Under the pieces are notes generated by a model that was not told where the DNA came from, made no database searches, and saw nothing but the letters and a program-made list of their open reading frames with translations. The translations under genes were made by a program, and so were the position numbers. DNA of 64,000 nucleotides from Bimuria novae-zelandiae CBS 107.79. Its lineage: Eukaryota > Ascomycota > Dothideomycetes > Pleosporales > Didymosphaeriaceae. This document shows positions 35,993-50,333 of this stretch, piece by piece. Position 1 is the stretch's first letter, and every line of letters starts with the position of its first letter. The stretch covers positions 118,626 to 182,625 of the forward strand of contig ML976752.1 in assembly GCA_010015655.1 (NCBI GenBank), in the 5' to 3' direction.

Positions 35993-38900
35993 TCACGGCA
36001 CAAAAAGCCTCGAATAAGCCGTAACATTCGTCCGACAGCACACACACGTTGTGTAATTCTTGCTCGCCAGACCAACCCTACACTCATCGCACAAGCTGAG
36101 ACACCCACATGGCCACACCAGCACAGCCCGCGGACTAATCTGGCAGACCACGCACTGCGGACCCTCTGCGCCCATGCCATCTGCGCCGCTGTCCCACGTG
36201 CCGGCATTGCTCTTCTTCGCCGCGTCGCGTCGGTCGAGGATGAAGTCTTCTAGAACTTGCTCTTCGTCCTCGGCGGAGAGAGCACTGGCGCCGGGTGCGC
36301 GGTACTGCGAGGAAGCCAGGAACTTGACGTCGTTGCTTTGGAGGAGCTTGCGGTACTGCGAGCGCGTCAGGACGTTGGAGGACTGGAGATGGCGGCCCAG
36401 CATGCGGGCTTCGTCTCTGTCTTCTTTTGATTGCGGATTGAGCAGGTGCGACAAACGAGCTAGGTCCAGGGCGTTGTCGTGCACTGGCGTGGACTCTCGG
36501 CTGTAGCGATACGAGGTCTGCGTGGGCGTCCGTTGCCCTTCGTCTTCCACATCTGACCATACACCCGCGTCGGAGGTGGTCGAGAAAGAGACTACACTTG
36601 TGGTATCTTCATCGTCGATGGAGGATGGAGCGTAATCGCCGCTTCGGTCCACATCGCCTAATTCTCTGCCATCTTTCCACCAGTCGTACACGGTTTGCGA
36701 AACAATTTCTTCCGATTCTTGGGGGTTGAATTCATCATAGGCACCGCTTATACGCACTCTTTGCCGTACAAATGTTTCCAGATCAAAACGAATGTCTGGA
36801 CGCCTTACGGCGACTGTCTGTTCCTGTGCCTGTGCCAGGTTTCCTTGGTGTCGTTTGGATTCCTCAGTCATACGTGACTCGGTAAGCCGCACGAGCCAAT
36901 GGGGTCGGTACGCGATGTGAAGCTTTTGCATAATGGCCAAAAGTAAACGTGCCTGGGCGAAAAGCAAGAGCGTCAAGATACCTCTCGTAAATTGCACGGT
37001 TAGCGCCCATCGACCCTGTCGATGCGCCAGGCCGACGCCATGCTCGCCTTGCCCAAGAGCTGCCATCGTCTCGGAAGTAGAGGTATCCGCGCCTTTGGTC
37101 TTTCGTTCTCGAGCGTATCCTGATGCAGGTTGAGATCTCGCCTCATTCACCTGAATTGGGAGTCAGCATATCAATTTCAATATACCAAGCAGGATGTCCG
37201 GATCTGCCATAAGAAACTACATCTAGGTGCAAAGCGCAAAAGTGGTGCGAGATCGTTAATGGAGGAAAACATGTCACTTACAACGCCACGGTGTGACTGT
37301 ACCCCATCTTGCCTACGACGAGATATTGTTTCAGAGTATCTCTGCCGTTCTAACCAAGTCGACGGATACACGTTCACGCGCATGCCTTCGTTTAAATAAA
37401 CTGCCTCACTTGCAGCTGTGAGCACAGTAAGTCCAACCTTGAGAATAGCGGTATAGAAGTCCTCATTCCAACTGACAGTCAGAGGAGTAATTGCAGACAG
37501 GTGTATGTTCGCATGCAGATTGTTATAGGCGGTTGCGAAGCGCTCGCGCCATGTGTGGTCAGGCTGCCCTGGCGGAGGGTTCAAAATGGTGATGCCCAGA
37601 GCAAGTAAATATATCACTAAGAAGAGTCAGCGGGTCCGACGGAAAGGGTGGGCCTAAGGGCTGGATCACTTACCGCCACAGCACACGATCCCGGCGATGA
37701 TGACTAGGTGAGGTATAAAACCGACCATGCAGACGGTAGGGAATCGCAAAAATCCCACCTGCGGGTCCGAGGTGAAATCATTGGTTGCGAAACGATACAG
37801 GCTCCAGGCAAAAGTTGTCATGTAAGCGGCTCCCCATATACCAGTAGTCACAAGTCGAAATCGAGCGCGGAACCCGATGATGGCAAGAAAATTGCTTGAA
37901 AAGTGGCTAACACTGGAGATCAGAGCAATTAACAAGACTTCTGGAGGTACGTTGGCAAACGAGGAAACCGCCGATCGCGTAAGTGTAAGATTGGTAGAAT
38001 CAGGAGTGAAAACTGTTTGCGGTTTGAAGAAGCGCGTCGACTCTAGAGTGAGGGGCCGAGAAACAACTGCTTCTGCCTCTGCGAAGGCTAAAGAGTGTTC
38101 AAAAATAGTCACTGATGTTGAAGAGATTAAGTCAGCGGAGAACATTTCAAAGAAATTGCTGGAAGAGACATACTGCCCACCTCTGGTACCGGATGCCGTC
38201 CTTGAAGAGCGCAGGACAAGGTTTCGACAAACTGTCCGAGCCCGAGCGAAATGAACAGGGGCCATAGAAGTGCCAGAGAACCAGCTGATCGTGTTGCGCC
38301 TGGTGCTGGTGGAAGCATGTTCACTGCCTTGCAAGAATCTTCTACATCCCCCCAGAAGAGCAGGGCTGAGCTAGCACGCCACAAGAAGCCACCTTCACCG
38401 GCGAAATCGGTATCCCTAAGTAAGAGGGTGTATGTCAGTTATCGAACACATGCACCGAGTTGAGACGACTGTATCGTATATCATGGAGCGCACAGGCTCC
38501 AATGTAGGTCCTCGTCTGACTTTACACATTGTGCGTGTCCAATACCACAGGTCATGCCGTAGATCAACTTACAGCTGCCGCCCGGGGGCTCCATATTGTA
38601 TAGACGACCAATCTGGATTCAGTTGGCAGTGGATAGCCTGAAGCACACCTTGTATCCGATATACGAAAAGGAGCAACGGGAGGATGTAAAGCGCGAGACG
38701 TAGGTGGAAGCGATCGAACGAAAGAGGCACTCTGCTCGAGGCGTAGAAATATGTACGGTTGAGTATAATGGCCTATCGTATGTCAGAAGGTGCATTGCAT
38801 CTTAGTAAAGCCAAGATTGCAGTGATACAGTGTGCATCGTAGGATGACACAGCGCACGATGCAGGCCCTAAATTGAGAGCGAGAGGGTATCTTGGCGGAA

Positions 38901-39268
38901 GTGGTCCTTACAATAGAAAAAGTGGCAATGGCCCACTTGGATGTGATGTAACTGAAGAACGAACCAACGTTCTTGAGCGCCTGGAAGAGGTTCATGTCTT
39001 CTTGCAGTGCTAACTGTGGGCTCGGAGTCGCCGCTATCGATTCCTGGATAAACTTGCGTGAGGCCGTCGCTGTTGTCGCGTTGGTAAGATTTGCAATGGT
39101 CGGTTCCGCAATTACGCTGCCTCCGAACCGGAACTTGGAGTACACGCTGTCGATGTGCTCGCCAAGCGCGCCTGCCTTAGATAAAAGACGCGGAACCACC
39201 ATAAGGAGATCCGCCGGCGAGAGCAGTAATGAGCTCACGTTTGTGAGCGCTGATTGCTGTTGCTCCAT
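35993..39268 (-). CDS. Multipass membrane RING-finger protein, Asi1/Asi3-like E3 ubiquitin ligase
   Basis: Six exons rebuilt by hand: 39268-38912, 38772-38573, 38415-38174, 38111-37674, 37616-37282, 37150-35993. All introns are GT-AG with CTGAC-type branch sites, phases agree, and the total is 909 residues. Hydrophobic segments include LALYILPLLLFVYRI, LLWPLFISLGLGQF, LLIALISSVSHF, IWGAAYMTTFAWSLY and a pair around GFIPHLVIIAGIVCCGGVIY. The extreme C-terminus (857-909) is a RING-type zinc site, CVVC...PCGC-LSL-CDEC...CVCC, ending YSRLFVP. Splicing restores the continuous stretch QFVETLSCALQGR...VGMTIFEHSLAFAEAEA, which supports the model. Multiple membrane spans plus a C-terminal RING is the plan of yeast Asi1 and Asi3, inner-nuclear-membrane ligases for misfolded or mislocalised proteins. 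Location and substrate are inferred from that. Confidence 0.85.
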
Positions 39269-40279
39269 TGTGCTGGCTCCAGGTACGGTTGGAACTGCGG
39301 GTCTCGACGGCGAAAGCCGGGTTTGTGCACCTAGCTAACCTTAAGCATGGCGGTCAGCAAGAAGGCGCAACCAGTGGAGCGAGCAGTTGCGCTCAGAGAG
39401 ATGTCCCGTTGTTTGGATGTTGGGAGTTGGCGGTCGCGTTATCATCATCCGGTCGGCGCGGAAGCCAGAACCGAGGGTGCACCAATTCGGAATGGCTCCA
39501 CCTGTCACCTCGCACTTCTTAACGGACACACTTTTATGCAACCACGCCGACGTTTTGGTACATTTGCTGTTGTTGCTCTCGAACCACGTCTACAAAAAAC
39601 CACGGTCTATAAACCCGACAGCTATGTTGTATCTTCCCCTAACTCTCCATTTCGTAAACATCATCGTTTGTAACAATGGGGTACTTGTTCCTAGCCGACT
39701 ACTTTCAGTGATAACCGCAAAGATGAATCTTTGGACCAGTGCTTGAATGCTTGGTGTCCTTCTCAAGTCTAATAATACCTATGTAAAGTCTCCCTACGTT
39801 CTGTACAACCGTATGCGTAAAGGATCCTCGCCAGATTTACCTCACGCACACAGTAGTACAAGCGGTCTTTAGAGCTGCTTCGTAGATAGAAACACCAAAT
39901 GCCTCCATTCCGAATGCATGTTCCTCCTCGCAGTAACAGAATGTCCGGTCTCGAGCTTCTCTGCTCTCTTTCCAACTTTGACCTTCAGTTTCTAACCATC
40001 GTTATTCGGGTTCAATAATCGTGTCACAGCCTGGGTCAGACGCTTTATGTCTGGTCTTACGATGACCGACACGCTCTCTTGCTGTGATTCGTTACTTCCG
40101 CAGCATCCATCGTAACTTTCAACTCGTATTCTCGTGTTCTAGTGGATGGACCCCCGACAAGCACAGCGAAGGCCGACGTCACAAGTGTCTTTGGAAGGGC
40201 GCGCATGAGCATTATAACGCCATATAATCCCAGCACAAAACCACAAATACAATCGGACTGTAATCACACACTGCTCTAA
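39269..40279. other. Divergent intergenic region between RING and GFA genes
   Basis: About 1 kb of normal composition between a minus-strand and a plus-strand gene, so it holds both promoters. Short open frames here show no domain and no codon pattern; nothing else was seen. Confidence 0.6.
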
Positions 40280-40927
40280 ATGCGCACCATGATGGAACGC
40301 ACACGACCCACACACATTAAGGGCAGCTGCCTCTGTGGTGCCATCCGCTTCACGATCCACTTCCCCAAAGACACCGACTGGCCTCCTCAAGGCGTACGTC
40401 TGCCCTTCCCAAACACGATCCTTCCCATTCCGACGTACAACTGACCATGTCGAAAGAACGGCATCTGCCAATGCACCATGTGCCGCAAACACTCCGGCTC
40501 GCTCCTTCCGCAAAACATAGCTTTCCCAACTGACAACGTCTCACCACAATTCCCTTCTCTCCCCACATACAAGACCTACGACAGTGGTCCGACTACATCG
40601 CGCGACTTCTGCTCGACGTGCGGGTCGCCGCTGACATTCAGCGATGCGAAAGACAAGAATGTGATCCAGATCAACATCGGGGCTTTCGACGAGGAAGTGC
40701 TACTTGGAGAGAAGGTGGAGAGTGAGGCGTGGAAGGATGAGTACGGCAGGCATATGCCGAGGAAGGGCGGTTGGGGGTACGAGCTGGGGTTCCCGAAATA
40801 TCACATCTTTGCAGAGAACGAGGTGAAGGGTGTGACGGATGGGTTTGATGGGGAGAAGTGGTTGACTGACAGGGAAGGAGGAAAGGCATTCAAGGGAAAG
40901 GTAGCTGAGATGAAGCGGAAAGATTGA
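40280..40927 (+). CDS. GFA / CENP-V domain protein (glutathione-dependent formaldehyde-activating family)
   Basis: Two exons, 40280-40393 and 40457-40927, with a 63-bp intron (gtacgt...cgaaag), phase 0, 194 residues. The zinc-binding Cys pattern of the GFA fold is split by the intron: GSCLCGAIRF (Cys17, Cys19) in exon 1, ICQCTMCRKHSGS (Cys42, Cys44, Cys47) at the start of exon 2, and RDFCSTCGSPL further on. The length is typical for single-domain fungal members. The family was named for S-hydroxymethylglutathione formation, but most fungal paralogues have no demonstrated substrate, so only the fold is asserted. A second ATG three codons downstream is equally possible as the start. Confidence 0.85.
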
Positions 40928-41279
40928 AGGGGTGAGCTGGTACCCAAATTTCTCTCTGTGGTGAGTCAAAGTAGTCAGACTGTAGCAGAGTTAGAAGACA
41001 CTGGCGATCAAAGGCCTAGTCCTTTCAGATAGGACTAGACCGGATGCTGGTACCGTGGTTGCAGTGTATATGTGGCGAGTTTTCTACCATTGATTGGAAC
41101 ATGCACCTGTGTGCCCGTGCTAGCCCGCGACCGGCCATTGGGAAGTATGCACTGTGAAAACGAATTGAAAGCGCTCGAAGCCATAATAAAATGTTATAAA
41201 TATGAATGTTCACGCTGCGCACACACATGGCGTATGAACGAGACCATTAGCCTATCGAATTTCCGTCTAAGATGACGTA

Positions 41280-41286
41280 TGAGTCA
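41280..41286 (-). promoter_or_regulatory. CPC1/Gcn4-type site (TGAGTCA)
   Basis: Reverse-strand copy of the TGACTCA consensus bound by the general amino-acid-control bZIP factor, about 340 bp upstream of the homocitrate synthase ATG. Function is inferred from motif and target. Confidence 0.45.
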
Positions 41287-41546
41287 AGTCGGAGGTCTTC
41301 GCAATGGTCGCGTGCCTGCGGAAACAAATTTTGGGCGGTAAGAATTTCTGCCGAATGCGATCAGTCTGCGCAACATGATTTGCCAATTGGGCTGCAGTTA
41401 TCAGGCCTTGCGTGCGGAGATGCATCAGCGAAAAAAGGTCCCAGACTCCCAGATTTCCCCGCAGGCGCCAGCACGCGGCGTCCAATGATCCAAGCGGGCC
41501 GATCCCGGCAACCATTTCATCACCGCCAACCAGAGAAAATTGTTCT

Positions 41547-41553
41547 TGACTCA
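41547..41553 (+). promoter_or_regulatory. CPC1/Gcn4-type site (TGACTCA)
   Basis: Perfect TGACTCA 74 bp before the ATG of a lysine-biosynthesis gene. Cross-pathway control of amino-acid genes through this element is established in ascomycetes; occupancy here is inferred. Confidence 0.55.
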
Positions 41554-41626
41554 CTTGTGCTGCTCAAATACCCGCCCAGCTCCCTCCACATTTTCCCTAT
41601 TCCCTACTTCACACCTAACTGCAATC

Positions 41627-43418
<1,792 letters not shown>

Positions 43419-43941
43419 AAGGCGCCGGCTGCAGGGTAACGTCTTTCCTACCGCACTTGACACATCGGAGTTCTGGCTTTCACATTTGATTCGTTCTCTG
43501 TTTGGGCACCTATTGCATATTCCGGATCTGGAAAAGTTTTTCCATCATTATACCTGGCCTGACATGTGAAAATGGCGACGGCATGTACTGCTATAGAAAA
43601 TGTGTCATGTAGTGCGTGAACGATGAAGCAATTTTTCACTATAAGATCTTTCTCTGGTTGCCATACTGATGCATGGATACCGATGAGATCCATACATCAA
43701 CCCCGTGAACTGTACTCCAATTGCCGCAGTTAATCGTGCGTGACAATTATCCGACAGAATGCGATATCAGCACGGGCCAGGCGATGTCGGAAGTGGACTT
43801 TCAGGGTCTCGAAGGCTGCAGGGGTAGTTCGTCTACCACCTTGTTTGGAAGTTCCCGAACAATTTATTGCCCCTCTCTACCGCTCCCTCCACAGCTGCAC
43901 TCCACTTCCTTGAATACCACCAATTCCTTCGCTCACAAAAT
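43419..43941. other. Intergenic, homocitrate synthase to IPP isomerase
   Basis: 3' UTR of one gene and promoter of the next; pyrimidine-rich before the downstream ATG. Nothing else was recognised. Confidence 0.6.
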
Positions 43942-44903
<962 letters not shown>

Positions 44904-46582
44904 ATCACGATGAATACCAGGAAGCATGAAAGTCTTTCATCGGCGTCAGCGATGCTTCAGATCCAGCGGCGAAGAGTAGATCAAGTGGCTGGAGGACGTG
45001 CGTCCGTCGTGCGGCTAGGTTCGGGCTCGTTTTGATTGGATTGGAGACTCGCGGCGGCTCTGCCCGGTGTGCAATGGGTATGACCGGATAGATAACACGA
45101 CCACTCGGCGAATTGATTGTGACTTCCCACAGTCAGAGGGTCAAGTGATCATTTCCCCCTCACGTCTTACTCCAAGTTTTAGTTGTGACCCTGGGGACTA
45201 TAGCTATATATTCCTACCACACACCAGTGCTCTGTACCATTTCATTGCATACGACAAGCACATAAATAGCACTGAAGGCTCGGGCCCATCTCGAAACTAT
45301 TAGCAAACGAGACCTACTCGATAGGTACGAACGCAGTGTTAGCCAGCCAGGAAGCCAATCCGTGAGGCTCTAGCTTATCAAGGCAAGTGCAGCCGAGCTC
45401 AGGGAAGCGACTGCCGACACCCCACACTTACGCCCGACCAACGACATGCCTCCTGCACAGTGAGCTTCACTTTATGTTGGCTGAGGGCGCCGTTGTTCGT
45501 CCCCGAAGCCCTTTTTCGTTCGCTGTTTCGTTTCGTTCACGATGATCCTACGCTAGGCGTCGGCATTGCTACCGGGATGCTGTGATGGTTGGTGGGTAGA
45601 GGATGTATGGGTCACGCTGGAACTTGATGGAGAGCCTCCACTTCGGTGACGGCACGTTGGAGATAGTGTCCGCCTTAGTCTGCGGTCAGCGATTACGTTG
45701 CATGGGCTAGAGGCGGAGGTATATCAAGTGACTCGGCCTCCCAACGCTCAGATGGGCTGTTCGGTACCACCTTGTGCAGCTCTATTGTTCCAGCCAAGTA
45801 CAGGAAGCCAACCAGCTCCGCCATCCTCTCCACCCCCACGACGCACGAGTCCTCCGCTGCAGCTGGTCTTACTTAACGATCCTTCGCTGTCCGCTCCCCG
45901 CTGGCCAGGATCCAGCCAAGCCTGATACAAAGGACAACTACTGGTCTTGTGACAAGCCTCATCGTCTGGAAAAAGCAAGGTCCGATAGACGCCGCAGCCA
46001 TACATCTACTTCCACCACTCCCTCCCCGTTCGCAGTTGCACATTACGACAAGCCTGCACGAGAGCAAATACCAAGCAAGCCCTTCTAATTCCCATCCGGA
46101 AACATAACCTCCCACTCAAGGGCAGCTCAAACACCTTCAGCCTATTGATGTCGGTTGACGTTCGTCAAGCATTCACTTCCTTACGGTTTCCCGCTCGCGT
46201 CGAGACCGTTTCAAGATCGCAGCTCTCAAAAGTCCATACAGGAGACAGTACACGCCCCGCTGAAACGTAGAGACACTGATCAAACAGTTGGCAAAGGTAT
46301 ACTATAGGCAGGCCATCGAGAGCCACGAACCTGCAACCCTCTTTGAAGTGGCTGTGGCATCTCTCACATTCAGACTAATTGCATCTTAGCAGTGTGCTTT
46401 GAACTGAAGGCTTGATCTAGCATCACCTCGTTCGAGTGACATTTCTTCATCCCCACTCCGAGCCCAGATTCGTCTGGCGACAAGTTCTTCACGCTGGCGT
46501 ATACAACGAATCTACCTATCATCAAAAGAAGCGGCAGATCCCATTTGAATACTAGTAGAAGGTCCCACGCGAATCCGCAATC
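44904..46582. other. Long intergenic region, no convincing gene
   Basis: About 1.7 kb of normal composition. A frame at 45774-46088 and a possible upstream mini-exon (ATGCCTCCTGCACA at 45446 followed by GTGAGC) can be joined on paper, but no domain or conservation is evident. The rest probably contains the 5' UTR of the acetyltransferase gene. Confidence 0.4.
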
Positions 46583-47438
46583 ATGGCGAATACCATCGGC
46601 TCGTTTCGCGTTGACATCGTCGAGTCCAAAGAATCGACGTTGAACCCTGCTAATGTTAAGCTGCCTGGTGTTGCGCTGAATCTGCTGAAGTTATTTCAGC
46701 TGCAGCCAACTGCTGCGGCCGTCCCTCCGTTGCCCGAAGGCGTTCGCGTAGTCACCGCCGCGGAGTACAAGCAGGCAGCTGCTTGCCTTGCTGACGCTTT
46801 TGCCGAAGATGATGTGGTTTTCTACCCCATTGACACGCCTGACCGTGCGCACTGGACAAAGCAGGAGAAATGGGCTCTGCACGTGGAGATTCTTGAGTAT
46901 GTGACCTATGCTCACATCTTGAAGGGACTCGTCACGATTGTTGGAGACTTTGAGGCCGTTGCACTCTGGTTCGTATCTCCACCATACATGCTGCCCATCA
47001 ACTCACCACTGCAGGATGCCTCCGGCCTCTGACATGGACGACTATCTCACCATCCTCCGCTCTGGCATGTGGCGTCTCAATTACCGTCTCTCCTCCGAAG
47101 GCAGACGCCGCTTCTTCACCGAGTTCCTGCCCCTGCTTCACGATACCAAGCACTCAACCCTCGGCCCGCGCGACGATGCCAGCTGGTACCTCGTCTACAT
47201 TGGGACATCCACCCGAGGCCGCGGCAAGGGACACGCAAGTAAGCTAATCAGGCATGTGACGAACCAGGCGGACAAGGACGGCTTGCCGGTGTATTTGGAG
47301 AGCAGCAACAAGAAGAACCCACCGATCTATCGGCACTTTGGGTTCGAGACTGTGAGGACAGTGTATCTGCATCGCGCGGAGAGGAATGTCGAGTTGGATA
47401 TCATGGTCAGGGAGCCGAAGAGTATGGAGAAGCAGTGA
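46583..47438 (+). CDS. GNAT-family N-acetyltransferase
   Basis: Two exons, 46583-46968 and 47015-47438, with a 46-bp intron (gttcgt...ctgcag); 269 residues. Splicing yields EAVALWMPPASDMDDYL, a stretch usual in fungal GNAT proteins. The acetyl-CoA pyrophosphate loop is RGRGKGHASKLIRHV (Arg196-Gly201 region), preceded by the beta-4 strand WYLVYIGTS and followed by the C-terminal element PVYLESSNKKNPPIYRHFGF, the usual Y-x-x-x-GF near the catalytic end. A family of this layout (an N-terminal domain with ADAFAEDDVVFYPID) is common in filamentous fungi; the acceptor substrate is unknown. No secretion signal was seen. Confidence 0.88.
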
Positions 47439-48514
47439 AGAAGTGTAGAGAAGGCGGATGATTGGGAAGAGATGGAAGAGCAGAGTTCAACACGCATGCT
47501 CGAGGAAGGAGTAAATTGGTATTGGAGCGAGGGTTGGCGTTTGGGCAACTTCTTCAACAGAGGTCACTGTTTTTCGGTCCGGTTTTGCTGAGTAGTTGTT
47601 CCGCTCGTTTAGCGTCCGCCTTTGCAGTTGGCATCTGTTGGCGTGGATCTATCAAATGACATCACGACAACTGAGTGCGCTTTGATAACATCGACCACGT
47701 GGAGTTAGGTGACGGGTGGGACGCAGGGGTGCAATATACACGTTTCGATGAAACGTCTCCACCGCTCGCTTCACCTCCCCAGTTCTTTTAGGCTGGACTG
47801 CGCTTGACAATAATATTTGATATTTACAGTTTGGACCGGACGGCGGAACGTCCGGAGAGATGATGTGAGCAGCAGGGCATTTGGAATATTACCAATATGT
47901 GGTAATTTCAGTTCAGATGGTAGGGCTCACGCATAGCGCAGGGGAACAAGCCGTCGCGATAGTCGATATGCTTCGTGAGGATCAGAGTGAAGGGTACGGC
48001 GTGTCGTGACGACGTGCGTGTTGTGCATACATGGCGAGGCATTATATAAAACTCTAAAATTACACAATCATGCAGTGGGCCGCACCATATCAGGGGAATG
48101 AGGCTATGTTGTGTTCCTGTGGGCTCACCCCTTGGCCGCATGAAACACGGCCACTGTCAACAGCCCTGCTTCAGACTGCTCGTGTGCAGATTTCTCACCC
48201 TCTCAAAGAAACCGACCTTAGCCTGCTATCACTCAGTGCTATCTATCTCTTCTCCACACGACACGTCTTCAAGCGTAATCGGTATCGATAAGTCGCGTTG
48301 GCGTTGGACCAACCCCGCAAGCTTCCGCACGCCGTACGAGCGCGTCCTCACCGGCCCCAACGCACGTCAGGCTGCCAGCGCATCAAACGCAGCAAATTTT
48401 ACGTGTGCAGCGAGACATTTGCGTCCCACAAAGAGCAGCCAACGCCGCCGTCTCTCCTCGCTGGAACATCCTCTCGCCTGCCTGTTGCACAAGCACTGTC
48501 TTAACACCATCGCC
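47439..48514. other. Intergenic and 5' region of the F-box-like gene
   Basis: The reading frame of the next gene stays open upstream to an ATG at 48098, but that 139-codon extension has no domain and its codons look like transcribed leader. I treat it as 5' UTR. Confidence 0.5.
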
Positions 48515-49783
48515 ATGGCGCCAATGCCTCAACTGCAGCGCCGATACTCGGTCACAGGCCAGACGCCGCCCGACAATGAAGTCCCCAAACAGCAGCACTC
48601 GCCCAAGCTGCAGGCACTGGACACCAGCGTGCAGTCGACGCCCAGCTGCGGCCTCTGCGAATCAGGAGCGGACACGGCCAAGGCAGGCTTGCAGCATGAG
48701 GAACATGTCGAGACACAGGCAGATGGGACTCGCGGACGCAAGATATCTCACCACACAACCGCACGCATGGTGTCAAAGCGTTCGGCGACCCAATTGCCGT
48801 CTCCGAATACGCCGACGACCCACGAGCTGCCGCCCAAGATCGCGAAGTTGGGTCTGGAAACACCAGACATGGACGTGGGTGTAGATGTGGACGAGGGCGT
48901 TTTCACAGATCACTTCTGCGAGGCAGGGACGACAGACTTTGATCACCTGAAGGTCGCACCTTCGCCCTACAACCCATCGTCGTACCTGCCAGACGCAGAC
49001 GCAGACGCAGACGAACCCATCATCGAGTCCTTTGACCTTGACACACAATACGACTCCGGCGTCGAGAGCCTCGCCCTCACGCCCATAGCCTCCCCTACAG
49101 ACACCGCGATCCACATACCGACCACCCTCCTGACCCTCCCGCCCGAGCTCCGCCACCAAATCTACCTCCACCTCCCCGACCTCGTCCTCCCCTACCCGCT
49201 CATCTACTGCCTCTCCACCTTCAACAACAACATGCAGCACCCGCTCGCCTCGGTCAGCCGCCTCATCCGCCAGGAAGCCCTCGCCATCTTCTACAGTTAC
49301 AACACGTGGATCATCAAGCTGGAGTTCAAGATGATGTACGAGGCGTTCCAGGACTGGATTATCCGGCTCGGCGACGGTGCAGGGATGTTGCGGCTGGTTA
49401 CTATTGCGGTGCGCGGGAAGTTGTTTAAGCCAAGGACGAGCCATGCGAGTCATAGCATTGCTGGGGTGAATGGGAATGCGAATGGGAATGCGAACGGGCA
49501 GGTGCCGCTTTTACCGGGCATGCCGGCGTACGCGCTTGTGGTCGAGCAGTACAGTCCGCCCGACGGCGACGCGAGCTTCAGCATCGACCTGAGCGAGAAG
49601 TACACGGGCGGCAAGGTGGTGCTTGTTAGGAACGACGGGACGAAAGAGGCGGGCGAGCAGGCGGCCGCGTGGCTGCAGAAGAATGTCGCGGGTATCTGGG
49701 AGAAGAGGCAGGTGGGGACTTTGAATGGGCAGGATTGGGTGGATTTTGTGGACGAATTTTTGGCGTTTGCCGGGTGGTGGTAG
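48515..49783 (+). CDS. F-box-like domain protein, single exon
   Basis: A 422-residue frame with the start chosen at 48515 because of its favourable context (ATCGCCATGGCGCC); an in-frame ATG at 48098 would add 139 residues of unlikely composition. An F-box-like segment, LTLPPELRHQIYLHLPDLV followed by ASVSRLIRQEALAIFYSYNTW, lies around residues 205-265. This is the fungal F-box-like/DUF type (LPPELRxxIY...LxxxCRxIRxE). The N-terminal 200 residues are disordered and acidic with a DADADADE run (near 161); a NGNANGNANGQ tract lies near 320. It may act as a substrate receptor for ubiquitin ligases, but no recruiting domain is recognised. Confidence 0.75.
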   Translation: MAPMPQLQRRYSVTGQTPPDNEVPKQQHSPKLQALDTSVQSTPSCGLCESGADTAKAGLQHEEHVETQADGTRGRKISHHTTARMVSKRSATQLPSPNTPTTHELPPKIAKLGLETPDMDVGVDVDEGVFTDHFCEAGTTDFDHLKVAPSPYNPSSYLPDADADADEPIIESFDLDTQYDSGVESLALTPIASPTDTAIHIPTTLLTLPPELRHQIYLHLPDLVLPYPLIYCLSTFNNNMQHPLASVSRLIRQEALAIFYSYNTWIIKLEFKMMYEAFQDWIIRLGDGAGMLRLVTIAVRGKLFKPRTSHASHSIAGVNGNANGNANGQVPLLPGMPAYALVVEQYSPPDGDASFSIDLSEKYTGGKVVLVRNDGTKEAGEQAAAWLQKNVAGIWEKRQVGTLNGQDWVDFVDEFLAFAGWW

Positions 49784-50333
49784 GAGGGTGCGGCTTTGAT
49801 TTGGGTTCGCCATATCTATGACGGGCTAAATGGTGGGTGTGATCGACAATATTTCTTCGCCAGACGACGGGGCGCCACTTCCTCTTTTCCACGCCATCAT
49901 GGCAGGTCACGCTCCTCGATTCTTCAACTACACGGCGTCTTCTCTGGAAATATCGGCATCGGGATCTACGGTTATGTCTTTCTTTCTTGTGGATAATCTG
50001 AGCGAGGTGTCAAAATTCCTGGATTCTTGGTTCTTCTAGGGCGTTTGTCCGCATTTGAAGGAAATCAACGGGGTAATCAAAGCGCTGGAGTTGCATCTGG
50101 CGAGATAATCACGGCTTGGGAAAACGGACACACTAATCACCAAACCAAAGACAGGAGCAAAGCAATTGAGATATATCTGGGATCTGCACGCCCAAAACAA
50201 TACTATCCACTCTTTATTTCAATATTTGGGCTTTGCATGGTGAATCGGAGAGCCGCTATCAAATCCCACATCAAATTTGCACGTCTACTTCTACCCCAGC
50301 TTCCCTCCCTTCTCTCCTCACTTGTTCTTATCC
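49784..50333. other. Intergenic between convergent genes
   Basis: Probable 3' UTRs of the F-box-like gene and of the small minus-strand gene. Nothing further was seen. Confidence 0.5.

Larger units (their letters stand above)
40928..41626. other. Intergenic region and promoter of homocitrate synthase
   Basis: Terminator side of the GFA gene and upstream region of the next gene. It contains two TGACTCA-type sites, listed separately, and a pyrimidine-rich stretch just before the ATG (41575-41626), as is common at fungal transcription starts. Confidence 0.6.

Noticed and set aside
36060..36506. Plus-strand open frames antisense to the RING exon
   Set aside because: Shadow frames of a well-supported coding exon on the other strand.
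35993..37150. A 385-residue RING protein starting at 37150
   Set aside because: The apparent start is GTG at a consensus 3' splice site (CAATTCAG); it is the last exon of the longer membrane protein beginning at 39268.
48098..48514. In-frame N-terminal extension of the F-box-like protein
   Set aside because: No domain, atypical composition, and a much better ATG context at 48515.
48773..49453. A 226-codon minus-strand frame opposite the F-box-like gene
   Set aside because: Valine/glycine-rich mirror of the sense codon pattern; no domain.
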